This document shows, piece after piece, positions 1 through 7,709 of a DNA stretch of 64,000 bases. Under the pieces are notes generated by a model. The model was not told where the DNA came from. It searched no databases and saw only the letters and a program-made list of their open reading frames with translations. The stretch spans positions 1 to 64,000 of the forward strand of contig DATAUK010000042.1 of NCBI GenBank assembly GCA_036268295.1. The letters are read 5' to 3'. Within the stretch, counting starts at the first letter, position 1. Each line of letters begins with the position of its first letter. Source of the stretch: DATAUK01 sp036268295. GTDB taxonomy: Bacteria > Actinomycetota > Actinomycetes > JAFAQI01. The position numbers and the translations under genes are program-made.

Positions 1-1638
1 GGCGCGGAGCACGTTGCAGATCTCGCCGAGGGTGGCTTCCCGGCGCGCCGCCTCGAGCATCGGCGGCACCGTGTTGGAGCCGTCGCGCACCGCAGCGACC
101 AGATCGCCCAGCGCCGTCTGCACCGAGGTGTCGTCGCGACCGGCGCGGCGAGCGGCGAGCACTCGGTTCTGCTCAGTCTCGACCTCGTGGGAGACCCGAA
201 GGATCTCGAGCTCGCCGGTGACGGTCTCCTCGCCGATGTTCACGCCGACGACTCGTTTGTCGCCCTTCTCGACCTGCTTCTGGTACGTGAACGCCGCGTC
301 CGCGATCTCGGACATGAACCAGCCGTCCTCGATGCCCCGCAGCAGGCCGGACGTCATCGACCCGTCGCTGCCCATGTCACGGATCCGGGTAAAGATCGCC
401 TCGGCCTCGGCCTCGATCTCGTCAGTAAGCGTCTCGACGTACCACGATCCACCGAGCGGGTCGGCGACGTTGCCGACCCCGGTCTCCTCCATCAGCACCA
501 TCTGGGTGCGCAGCGCGATCTCGGCGGCCTTCTCGCTCGGCAACGCCAAGACCTCGTCAAGAGCGTTGGTATGCAACGAGTTCGTGCCACCCAGCACCGC
601 GGCGAGCGCCTCGACGGCAGTGCGCACGACATTGTTGTCCGGCTGCTGCGCGGTCAGCGAGACGCCCGCGGTCTGGGTGTGGAACCGCAGCCACTGCGCC
701 CGCGGATCGGTCGCACCGTAGACATCGCGCAGCCATCGCGCCCAGATTCGCCGCGCTGCCCGGAACTTCGCGATCTCCTCGAAGAAGTCGATGTGCGCGT
801 CGAAGAAGAACGACAGCCCGGGCGCGAACCGGTTGATGTCCATGCCACGCGAGAGCCCGAGCTCGACGTACCCGAAGCCGTCGGCAAGGGTGAACGCGAG
901 CTCCTGCGCGGCGGTCGAGCCGGCCTCGCGGATGTGGTAGCCCGACACTGAGATCGGCTTGTAGCGCGGGATCTCCGCGTCGCAGTACTCCATCAGATCG
1001 GCGATCAGCCGCAGGTGCGGCTCCGGCGGGAACAGCCACTCCTTCTGCGCGATGTATTCCTTGAAGATGTCGGTCTGCAACGTGCCATCGAGCCGGGAGA
1101 TGTCGGCGCCCTGCCGCTCGGCGGCGACCAGATACATGCAGAACACCGGTACGGCGGGGCCGCTGATCGTCATCGACGTCGTCACATCGGCAAGCGGGAT
1201 GTCAGCGAACAGCACGTCCATGTCGGCGGCCGAGTCGATGGCGACACCGCAGTGGCCGACCTCGCCGAGCGACCGGGCGTCGTCGGAGTCACGGCCCATC
1301 AGCGTCGGCATGTCGAACGCCACCGACAACCCGTTGCCGCCGGTCTCGAGAATCATCTTGTAGCGCTCGTTGGTCTGATGCGCATTGCCGAAGCCGGCGA
1401 ACTGCCGGATCGTCCACGGCTTGCCGCGATAGCCGGTCGGATACAACCCGCGGGTGAACGGGAACTCCCCTGGCCAGCCGATCCGCTCGAAGCCGTCGTA
1501 GCGGGCCCCTGTCACCGGACCGTAGACCGGATCGACCTCAGCGCCGGAGAGCGTCGTGAAGTCGGCGTCACGCTTGCTGGCGGCGTCGAATCGGTCCTGC
1601 CAGCGCTGCCGCCCGGCTTCGATCTGGTCAGCATCCAC
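1..1638 (-). CDS. Acyl-CoA mutase large subunit (methylmalonyl/isobutyryl-CoA mutase family), 3' end outside window
   Basis: B12-dependent acyl-CoA mutases isomerise branched and linear acyl-CoAs (methylmalonyl/succinyl or isobutyryl/butyryl). The reverse strand is open from a GTG at 1638 to the window edge (546 codons), with GGAGGG 7 nt upstream of the GTG. The translation has the mutase TIM-barrel landmarks RPWT-like KPWTIRQFAGFG, GTLQTDIFKEY, PEPHLRLIADLMEY and SVSGYHIREAG, then GGTNSLHTNA and DPLGGSWYVE. This is the separate large-subunit type, in which cobalamin is bound by a small subunit encoded elsewhere. The methylmalonyl-CoA mutase Tyr89 position is Phe (QFAG), while the Arg207 position keeps Arg (HLRLI), so substrate preference is uncertain. 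Known families: methylmalonyl-CoA mutase uses Tyr/Arg and isobutyryl-CoA mutase Phe/Gln. The gene is divergent from a MarR regulator. Confidence 0.9.
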   Translation of the reverse strand, partial: MDADQIEAGRQRWQDRFDAASKRDADFTTLSGAEVDPVYGPVTGARYDGFERIGWPGEFPFTRGLYPTGYRGKPWTIRQFAGFGNAHQTNERYKMILETGGNGLSVAFDMPTLMGRDSDDARSLGEVGHCGVAIDSAADMDVLFADIPLADVTTSMTISGPAVPVFCMYLVAAERQGADISRLDGTLQTDIFKEYIAQKEWLFPPEPHLRLIADLMEYCDAEIPRYKPISVSGYHIREAGSTAAQELAFTLADGFGYVELGLSRGMDINRFAPGLSFFFDAHIDFFEEIAKFRAARRIWARWLRDVYGATDPRAQWLRFHTQTAGVSLTAQQPDNNVVRTAVEALAAVLGGTNSLHTNALDEVLALPSEKAAEIALRTQMVLMEETGVGNVADPLGGSWYVETLTDEIEAEAEAIFTRIRDMGSDGSMTSGLLRGIEDGWFMSEIADAAFTYQKQVEKGDKRVVGVNIGEETVTGELEILRVSHEVETEQNRVLAARRAGRDDTSVQTALGDLVAAVRDGSNTVPPMLEAARREATLGEICNVLRA

Positions 1639-1663
1639 GAGGTGCCCTCCGGTGGCGCGCAAA

Positions 1664-1698
1664 TTACTTGGACGCCCTACTATAGGTCATTCAAGCAA
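1664..1698. promoter_or_regulatory. Palindrome between acyl-CoA mutase and marR genes (possible MarR operator)
   Basis: TTACTTGGA at 1664-1672 and TTCAAGCAA at 1690-1698 form an inverted repeat that matches at 7 of 9 positions, with an AT-rich centre (CTATAG). It lies between the divergent starts at 1638 and 1747. MarR proteins usually bind such palindromes in the intergenic region of their own divergent promoter, so a role in controlling both genes is inferred. Confidence 0.45.
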
Positions 1699-1746
1699 TC
1701 TCGGATCGGGCCGATCGCTCATTTGCTCGGGCGGCAGGAGGCAGTG

Positions 1747-2259
1747 ATGACGGCCCACAAACCGCTGCCGTTCGACCCGATCGAGGAAGCCCGCCGGCAC
1801 TGGTCCGCGCACGGCTGGGACGACACCGCCGCGGGCATGGTGGCCGTCACCTCGGTGATGCGGCTGCACCAGCTGATGCTGTCGCGCGTCGACGCCGTCC
1901 TCAAGCCGTACTCGCTGACCTTCGCCCGCTACGAACTGCTGATGCTGCTCACGTTCAGCCGCACCGGCTCGTTGCCGCTCGGGGTCATCGGAGACCGGCT
2001 CCAGGTGCATGCGACCAGCGTGACCAACCTGGTCGACAAGCTCGAGGACCAGGGCCTCGTCGTCCGCCGGGCGCATCCTCGCGACCGCCGGGCGACGCTC
2101 GCCGAGCTGACCACCGACGGGCGGAAGATTGCACTCGAGGCGACCGAGCGGCTCAACGAGGTGGTCTTCGCCGACCTCGGCACGAGCGGCCGCGACCTCG
2201 ATCAGCTCGCCGCGATCGGTCGCCGGCTCCGCCAGCGGGCCGGCGACTTCAGCGACTAA
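1747..2259 (+). CDS. MarR-family transcriptional regulator
   Basis: A winged-helix repressor or activator of about 170 residues. The start is ATG 1747, with AGGAGG at 1736-1741 (5 nt spacing); the in-frame GTG at 1744 is too close to the ribosome site. The MarR fold is visible: helix-rich N-terminus (VTSVMRLHQLMLSRVDAVL), recognition helix region LQVHATSVTNLVDKLEDQGLV and the wing RRAHPRDRRATLAELT with the conserved D-R pair. It is divergent from an acyl-CoA mutase gene, so it probably controls that gene in response to an acyl-CoA or organic acid. The ligand is not readable from sequence. Confidence 0.9.
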   Translation: MTAHKPLPFDPIEEARRHWSAHGWDDTAAGMVAVTSVMRLHQLMLSRVDAVLKPYSLTFARYELLMLLTFSRTGSLPLGVIGDRLQVHATSVTNLVDKLEDQGLVVRRAHPRDRRATLAELTTDGRKIALEATERLNEVVFADLGTSGRDLDQLAAIGRRLRQRAGDFSD

Positions 2260-2264
2260 CCGAG

Positions 2265-2699
2265 TCAGTGGCGGCGGTGCCAGCTTCCGCGGAACCAGAA
2301 CAGCACCAGCAGTGTCAGCACGATCCACGGCAGGTTCGCGTGGATGAGCGACTGGCCGACCGCGCCGACGATCACGACGAGCAGGACCAGGAACAGCAGT
2401 CGCCGGTAGTGCGGCGGGGCGTGGCCTCGCCTGGTGGCGACGTCGGTCCCTTGCACCGGCGGCAGGTCGTCGAACAGGCCACCGAGATCCGAGCGGGTCT
2501 TGGCCCGCATCGACCGATCGAGCCGTTCGTTGAACTCGGCCTGGTCGAGCCGGCCGTCGGCGTAGTGCCGCGAGAGCCGGTCGGCGACGTCGGTCCGTTC
2601 GGCGTCGCCGACCCGAAGGTCGGGCTGCGAGTAGCCGCTATGGCGATGGCTTCGCGGCGTGTAGCCGCGTGACCAGATCGGTCCGCATGAGCCTGGCAT
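2265..2699 (-). CDS. DUF1707 (SHOCT-like) membrane protein
   Basis: A 144-residue protein with a DUF1707 domain at roughly residues 28-80 (LRVGDAERTDVADRLSRHYA, then GRLDQAEFNERL) followed by a hydrophobic pair of segments near the C-terminus (LLFLVLLVVIVGAVGQ and PWIVLTLLVLFWF). DUF1707 proteins are small actinobacterial membrane proteins of unknown function, often fused or linked to PspC domains. The ATG at 2699 has GGAGG 6 nt upstream. It lies 12 nt after the PspC gene and is probably co-transcribed with it. The 3' end abuts the convergent MarR gene. Confidence 0.85.
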   Translation of the reverse strand: MPGSCGPIWSRGYTPRSHRHSGYSQPDLRVGDAERTDVADRLSRHYADGRLDQAEFNERLDRSMRAKTRSDLGGLFDDLPPVQGTDVATRRGHAPPHYRRLLFLVLLVVIVGAVGQSLIHANLPWIVLTLLVLFWFRGSWHRRH

Positions 2700-2711
2700 G
2701 GCAAACCTCCG

Positions 2712-2993
2712 CTACGCCGCGGCCTGGGGCGGCTGGTGGGTGAACTCGCCGGCGATCGACTCGCTCGAGCCGTCCTCCGGGATCAGCAGCCAACCGGCCA
2801 GATAGAGCGGCAGGCCAGCACCGCCGAGCACGGCGAGGACCGCAAAGGTGATGCGTACGACGGTGGCGTCGATGTCGAGATAGCGCGCGACTCCGGCAGC
2901 GACGCCGGCGACCATCCGGTCGTCGGTGGGGCGGCGGAGCGGCACCGGTCCGGTGGCTTCGTCGGGCGATGGGCTCGTGGTTGTGGTGTCCAT
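2712..2993 (-). CDS. PspC-domain membrane protein
   Basis: A 93-residue protein with the PspC signature: charged start LRRPTDDRMVAGVAAGVARYLDID, then a hydrophobic segment VRITFAVLAVLGGAGLPLYL and the closing AGWLLIPEDG. PspC-like proteins sit in the inner membrane and sense envelope stress. A longer in-frame ORF runs up to 3317 but would overlap the start of the divergent kinase, so the ATG at 2993 is preferred. The neighbouring kinase carries its own PspC domain, which suggests one shared envelope-stress module. Confidence 0.85.
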   Translation of the reverse strand: MDTTTTSPSPDEATGPVPLRRPTDDRMVAGVAAGVARYLDIDATVVRITFAVLAVLGGAGLPLYLAGWLLIPEDGSSESIAGEFTHQPPQAAA

Positions 2994-3123
2994 GACCCGA
3001 GGTTCGCCCGAGCGGGGGCGCCGGACAATCGGGAAGATCCCCGGTTCGACCCTGACTCCGAACCGTGGGGGATCAGGGATCGCCCCGATGCCAATGACAG
3101 CGGCAAGGCGCGATGATTGAAGC

Positions 3124-4425
3124 GTGCACGAACACTGGCGTGGTGGCGGCCGCAACCGGTCGCGGCTGCATCGCCGCCGGCGCAACGCGCGAGGACACGG
3201 GCCGCCGCGTCGCGCCAGCGACGACCGGCTGGTCGGCGGCGTCGCCGCCGGCCTTGCAAGGACGACCGGCTTCGACGTCACGCTGATCAGGGTGGTGTTC
3301 GTCGTGGCCGCGCTCACCGGTTACGGCCTCGCGGCGTACGTCGTCGCCTGGCTGGTGCTGCCGGCCGCCGACACGAACGCCAACATCGCGACCAAGGCCC
3401 TCACCGACCGCCGCGGGATCACCCTCGCCGTCGGTGTCGCGTCGCTGCTCGCTTTGGTCCTGGTCATCATCTCCGCGATCGGCGCCGGCTGGGTCGGGCC
3501 GATCGCTTGGCCGTCAGTGGTCAGTGCCGCCGGCCTCGTGCTGATCTGGCGAAACGCACCGGCCGACGAGCGGGCGACGATGCGCTCGCTGGTCGATGCC
3601 CTGCTCGGATCGACCGGGACGAGCCGGCTGGCCCGGACAAGGGTCCGCATCTCGATCGCGATCATTCTGCTCATCAGCGGCCTGGGCATACTGCTTGCCG
3701 GTCACGCCAGCCTGGCGCTACTGACTCCGCTCGGCGGCCTCGTGCTGGTCATGGCCGCGATCATCGTGGCGCTGGGTCCGTGGTGGTTGCGGATCGCCCG
3801 CGACCTCGCGGTCGAACGACAGGCCAGGATCCGGGCCGAGGAACGCTCGGAGATGGCGGCGCGGGTGCACGACTCGGTGCTGCAGACCCTCGCCCTCATC
3901 CAGCTGCGGGCCGACCAGCCACAGCAGGTCACCCAGTTGGCTCGAGCGCAGGAGCGCGAGCTGCGCAGCTGGCTCTTCGACGGCCACGCACCAGGGTCGA
4001 TCGGCGCCGAGACCGTGAGCCTCGCCGCGGGAGTTCGGCTGATCCAGCGGGAGGTCGAGGCGCAGCACGAGGTGTCGATCGATGCCGTCACCGTTGGCGA
4101 CTGCGAGCTCGATGACGACCTCGGTGCATTGCTGGCGGCGGCAAGGGAAGCCACCGTGAACGCAGTGAAATGGTCCGGCGCACAGGTGGTCTCGGTCTTC
4201 GCGGAGGTCGAGCCGACGATGGTGTCGGTCTTCGTCCGGGACCGCGGCCGGGGCTTCGATCCCGGCTCGGTGCCCGCCGACCGCAAGGGTTTGGCCGAGT
4301 CGGTCCACGGCCGGATGGAGCGCCGCGGCGGCGCCGCGGTCATCCGCAGCGCGCCCGGCGATGGCACCGAAGTCTCGCTGACCATGCCCCGCGCCAGCCG
4401 GCCCCGCCAACCGAGCCGGTCATGA
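3124..4425 (+). CDS. Sensor histidine kinase with N-terminal PspC domain
   Basis: A 433-residue membrane kinase. PspC spans about residues 33-92 (DDRLVGGVAAGLARTTGFD to AAYVVAWLVLP). Several membrane segments follow (ITLAVGVASLLALVLVIIS, AWPSVVSAAGLVLIW, and two near 175-215). The dimerisation/phosphoacceptor stretch is MAARVHDSVLQTLALI, with a likely phosphoacceptor His. The ATP-binding domain has an N-box (AAREATVNAVKWSG) and G-box (RDRGRGFD and GDGTEVSLT). The start is GTG 3124. It overlaps the response regulator gene by ATGA, so the pair is translationally coupled. PspC-type kinases with LuxR-type regulators are known in actinobacteria as envelope-stress systems; the actual signal here is unknown. 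Confidence 0.9.
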   Translation: MHEHWRGGGRNRSRLHRRRRNARGHGPPRRASDDRLVGGVAAGLARTTGFDVTLIRVVFVVAALTGYGLAAYVVAWLVLPAADTNANIATKALTDRRGITLAVGVASLLALVLVIISAIGAGWVGPIAWPSVVSAAGLVLIWRNAPADERATMRSLVDALLGSTGTSRLARTRVRISIAIILLISGLGILLAGHASLALLTPLGGLVLVMAAIIVALGPWWLRIARDLAVERQARIRAEERSEMAARVHDSVLQTLALIQLRADQPQQVTQLARAQERELRSWLFDGHAPGSIGAETVSLAAGVRLIQREVEAQHEVSIDAVTVGDCELDDDLGALLAAAREATVNAVKWSGAQVVSVFAEVEPTMVSVFVRDRGRGFDPGSVPADRKGLAESVHGRMERRGGAAVIRSAPGDGTEVSLTMPRASRPRQPSRS

Positions 4426-5117
4426 GTACGCCGACCGGCGCGGACGATGCGAGCGCGCCGGACGCCGCGCGGCCGCGGGTGTTCATCGTCGATGACCACG
4501 CGCTGTTTCGCTCGGGGGTCCGGTCCGAGCTCGGCGATGCAGTCGACGTCGTCGGCGAGGCCGAGGACGTCGCGCCGGCGATCGCGCTGATCGCCAAGGT
4601 GCTACCCGATGTCGTACTGCTCGACGTCCACCTACCCGGCGGCGGCGGCCAGGCGGTCGTCGCGGCCGTCAAAGCTGCCCATCCGGAGATCAGGTTTCTC
4701 GCGCTGTCGGCCTCCGACGCTCCGGAGGACGTGATCGCGGTCATCCGTGCCGGCGCCCGCGGCTATGTCACCAAGACGATCTCCTCGACCGAGCTGGTCG
4801 ATGCGGTACGCCGCGTCGCGAGTGGTGAGGCAGTCTTCTCGCCCCGCCTGGCCGGCTTTGTCCTCGACGCGTTCGCCGCATTGCCCGCGGCCGGCGACCA
4901 GCAGCCGACCTTCGACCGCGAGCTCGATCAGCTCACCCCGCGCGAGCGCGAGGTGCTGCGGCTTATCGCCCGCGGCTACACCTACAAGGAGATCGGCAAA
5001 GAGCTGTTCATCTCGGTCAAGACCGTCGAAAGCCACGTCTCGTCCGTGCTGCGCAAGCTCCAACTCTCGACCCGCCACCAGCTCACGATCTGGGCCAACG
5101 AGCGCCGGCTGTCGTAG
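4422..5117 (+). CDS. LuxR/NarL-family response regulator
   Basis: A 231-residue regulator. The receiver domain (residues about 20-135) has the acidic pair in VFIVDDHALFRSG, the phosphoacceptor Asp in VVLLDVHLPG and the conserved Lys in GYVTKTIS. A C-terminal GerE-type HTH follows: LTPREREVLRLIARGYTYKE and ISVKTVESHVSSVLRKL. The ATG at 4422 overlaps the kinase stop. It probably controls the divergent PspC/DUF1707 genes and itself. No operator is obvious between 2993 and 3124. Confidence 0.93.
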   Translation: MSTPTGADDASAPDAARPRVFIVDDHALFRSGVRSELGDAVDVVGEAEDVAPAIALIAKVLPDVVLLDVHLPGGGGQAVVAAVKAAHPEIRFLALSASDAPEDVIAVIRAGARGYVTKTISSTELVDAVRRVASGEAVFSPRLAGFVLDAFAALPAAGDQQPTFDRELDQLTPREREVLRLIARGYTYKEIGKELFISVKTVESHVSSVLRKLQLSTRHQLTIWANERRLS

Positions 5118-5279
5118 CGAAATTGCCCGGATCGTGCGGGGTTACCGGACCGAATGCGTGGTTTGGATAGCGAACGGCCTAGATGGCCGGCGGCTTGCAA
5201 GGTCATTTTTGATCATGAAGTCAACGCTGGATTTCGCCGACATATCTCCCACGATCTATGGGGAGGGCTCGAGCGAGCG

Positions 5280-5717
5280 ATGCTGCTGGACACCGACTTC
5301 TACCTCGACGCCAGCGTCGAGGAGGGAGTGATCAGCCAGATGATCCGCCCTGCCGCGGTGATTCCGGAGCAGGCCGCCCGCGCGGTACTCATGGCGCTGA
5401 GCGTCAACGACGCCCGCGTCGGTGGGCTGTGGGAGGCCGAGCCGACCTCCTGGCGCAGATTCAACCAGGGCTGGGACGGGGCCGGCACGCCCGGGTCGGC
5501 TGAGCTTCTCGGCTCGATCCACATTGCCTACGGGATCCCGACCCGCTACGAGATCACGATCTTCCGTGCCACCGTGACCAAGTCCGGCACCAGCGCGGGA
5601 TGGACCGTCACCGGACTGTGCGACGAGGCGTTGCAGTACGGCCGGCTCTCGCTTGACACCTGTCCCCGCGCCGACCTCAAGCCGCCACCGCGGCCCTTCC
5701 GTTTCCAGTTCCAATGA
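5280..5717 (+). CDS. Conserved-looking hypothetical protein
   Basis: A 145-residue soluble protein from ATG 5280; a GGGGAGG lies about 13 nt upstream, so the start is only moderately supported. Notable stretches are YLDASVEEGVISQMIRP, SWRRFNQGWDGAGTPGSAEL and a basic, proline-rich end (LKPPPRPFRFQFQ). The central part alternates like a small beta-barrel or sandwich (GSIHIAYGIPTRYEITIFRATV). No family is recognised. It sits 37 nt before a GGDEF-EAL gene on the same strand and could be co-transcribed with it. The open frame extends upstream to 5154 without a better ribosome site. Confidence 0.6.
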   Translation: MLLDTDFYLDASVEEGVISQMIRPAAVIPEQAARAVLMALSVNDARVGGLWEAEPTSWRRFNQGWDGAGTPGSAELLGSIHIAYGIPTRYEITIFRATVTKSGTSAGWTVTGLCDEALQYGRLSLDTCPRADLKPPPRPFRFQFQ

Positions 5718-5754
5718 TCGTTGCGGTGCCCGGGCCGGCGACCGGGGGGTCGGT

Positions 5755-7503
5755 GTGACGGAGCAAAGATGGATCGGGCGAGGTCAAGCCACTGCTCTCG
5801 CGATCCTCGACGCCCCAGTGATCCTCGTCGGGATCGGCGCGGCATTTTTGCTCGGCGTCCTGCTGCCACCGATCCTGAGCAACGGCGGCGGCCTGGCGCC
5901 GTACTGGCTGGTGGTGCCCGCCGTCATCGCCGGGCTGTGCTTCGGCGTCCCTGGTGCGCTCGCGGCTTCAATAGCCTGCTCGGTCCTACTGAGTCCGTTG
6001 GTGGATCAGCTGCTGACCGAGGACCGACCTGGGTACGCCGGATGGCTGGCCCAGACGACATTTCTGGTCGTGCTCAGCGTGCTGGCGACCACGGCGATAG
6101 CCCGGCTCAGGAATGCGGATCGCCACGCCCTCGCCCGGTCGCAGCATGGGGACCTGAGCTCCGAGCTTCACAAGATGATCAGCGAGGACCCGTTGACCGG
6201 CCTGGCGAACCGGCAGTCGTTCCTCACCCAACTGGAGAACCGCCTGGTCGATCATCCGAACACGACCGCGGTGCTGTTCCTCGATCTCGATGACTTCAAG
6301 CGGGTGAACGACACCCTGGGACATTCGGTCGGCGACGAGCTCATCGTCGCGGTTGCGCAGCGGCTGATGAACGGCTCGCGAGACGGCGACATGGTCGCGC
6401 GCCTCGGCGGCGACGAGTTCGCCGTACTCCTCAACGAGGTCAGCCCGGAAGAGGCGTTGCGACCGGCGCAGCGTTTCCTGGCGGAGCTCAAGACGCCGTT
6501 CCACCTCTGCGGGCGCACCGTCGTCGTACGGGCGAGCGGCGGTCTGGCGGTCTCCGAGGGGATCACCAACGTCGGGGTCGAGCAGCGCGCGCTGGACCTG
6601 CTCAAGCACGCCGACCTGGCGATGTATGCGAGCAAGGTGCAGCGGACCCGTTCGGTGACCGTCTTCCACGAGCAGATGCAGCGGGAGATGAACGAGCGGC
6701 TCGCGATGGAGTCGGACATGCACCGCGCCCTCGCCGACGCGCAGTTCTACCTGGACTACCAGCCGATCGTCGACGCTGGATACGGGACGGTCCGCGCCGT
6801 CGAGGCGCTGCTGCGCTGGCACCATCCACACCACGGCGTCATCGCGCCGGCCGAGTTCATCGAGGTTGCCGAACAGACCGGGTTGATCGTGCCGCTGACC
6901 CTCTGGGTGGTGCGCAACGCCGCCACCCAGCTGGTGCACTGGGACCTTGAGCCGCGAACCCGCGGCCTGTCGGTGGCGCTGAACATCAGTGGCCGGCTTG
7001 TCGTCGAGCCGGGGATCGGTGCGGCTGTCGCGCGCGAGCTTCATCACGTCGGCATCGACCCGAGCCGGATCATCCTCGAGATCACCGAGAGCCTGCTGAT
7101 GGAGGACCACGGCGTCGAAGTTCAGACGCTGTGCCAGCTGCGGGCGCTCGGGATGCGGCTCTCGGTCGACGACTTCGGGACCGGCTACTCATCGCTGAGC
7201 CGGCTCACCACACTCCCGATCGACGAGGTCAAGATCGATCGATCGTTCATCGACCGCCTCGACATCGATGCCGGCCGCACCATCGTCACCGCATCAATCG
7301 CGATGGCGCACGGTCTAGGGCTCCGAGTCGTGGCCGAAGGGGTCGAGACCGAGCGGCAGTTCACCACGCTGCAACTCGCGGGCTGTGACGACGTACAGGG
7401 CTTCCTGTTCAGCCGCCCGGTGACGCCGGAGGCCATCGCCGAAATGCTCAGCAACGGCGACATGCACATCGCCCCGGTCAGCGTTCAGGAGACCGTGCTC
7501 TGA
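5755..7503 (+). CDS. Membrane-anchored GGDEF-EAL cyclic-di-GMP signalling protein
   Basis: About 582 residues from GTG 5755, which follows a GGGGGGT ribosome site. There are three or four N-terminal membrane segments (PVILVGIGAAFLLGVLLPPIL, YWLVVPAVIAGLCFGVPGAL, TTFLVVLSVLATTAIARL). A GGDEF domain follows with DLDDFKRVND and an intact ARLGGDEFAVLL active site. The C-terminal EAL domain has VEALLRWHHP, the metal-binding ITESLLMED and DDFGTGYSSLSRL, and the late Glu in VVAEGVET. Both halves look catalytically competent, so it may make and degrade c-di-GMP. The first in-frame ATG (5653) lies inside the upstream gene and is rejected. Confidence 0.9.
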   Translation: MTEQRWIGRGQATALAILDAPVILVGIGAAFLLGVLLPPILSNGGGLAPYWLVVPAVIAGLCFGVPGALAASIACSVLLSPLVDQLLTEDRPGYAGWLAQTTFLVVLSVLATTAIARLRNADRHALARSQHGDLSSELHKMISEDPLTGLANRQSFLTQLENRLVDHPNTTAVLFLDLDDFKRVNDTLGHSVGDELIVAVAQRLMNGSRDGDMVARLGGDEFAVLLNEVSPEEALRPAQRFLAELKTPFHLCGRTVVVRASGGLAVSEGITNVGVEQRALDLLKHADLAMYASKVQRTRSVTVFHEQMQREMNERLAMESDMHRALADAQFYLDYQPIVDAGYGTVRAVEALLRWHHPHHGVIAPAEFIEVAEQTGLIVPLTLWVVRNAATQLVHWDLEPRTRGLSVALNISGRLVVEPGIGAAVARELHHVGIDPSRIILEITESLLMEDHGVEVQTLCQLRALGMRLSVDDFGTGYSSLSRLTTLPIDEVKIDRSFIDRLDIDAGRTIVTASIAMAHGLGLRVVAEGVETERQFTTLQLAGCDDVQGFLFSRPVTPEAIAEMLSNGDMHIAPVSVQETVL

Positions 7504-7709
7504 CAGCTCGCTGCGCTCGAGCTGTGCTCGACTGTTTCCAGCTCCTCGTGACCGGTCCGCGGCACGGCCGCGGTGCAGCGTTCCCCATAACCAGCACCCT
7601 ACGACCCGGCTACGACACTTCTGTGCCGACAAACCGTTGGAAACAAAGAGATTCCGCCGATTCCTGGGGACAACGGCGATCCACAACCAGCCATGGTCAT
7701 AGAGAGCCG
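7503..7709. other. Intergenic stretch with a small hairpin after the GGDEF-EAL gene
   Basis: ACAGCTCG at 7503-7510 pairs with CGAGCTGT at 7518-7525, forming an 8-bp stem right at the stop codon. This is a plausible weak terminator for the plus-strand gene. The rest up to 7709, where the convergent phosphatase gene ends, shows nothing recognisable. Confidence 0.35.

Noticed and set aside
1015..1747. Long plus-strand frame over the acyl-CoA mutase gene
   Set aside because: It is antisense to a well-supported mutase and has no ribosome site or domain.
2712..3317. Longer version of the PspC gene reaching 3317
   Set aside because: It would overlap the divergent kinase start and lacks a ribosome site.
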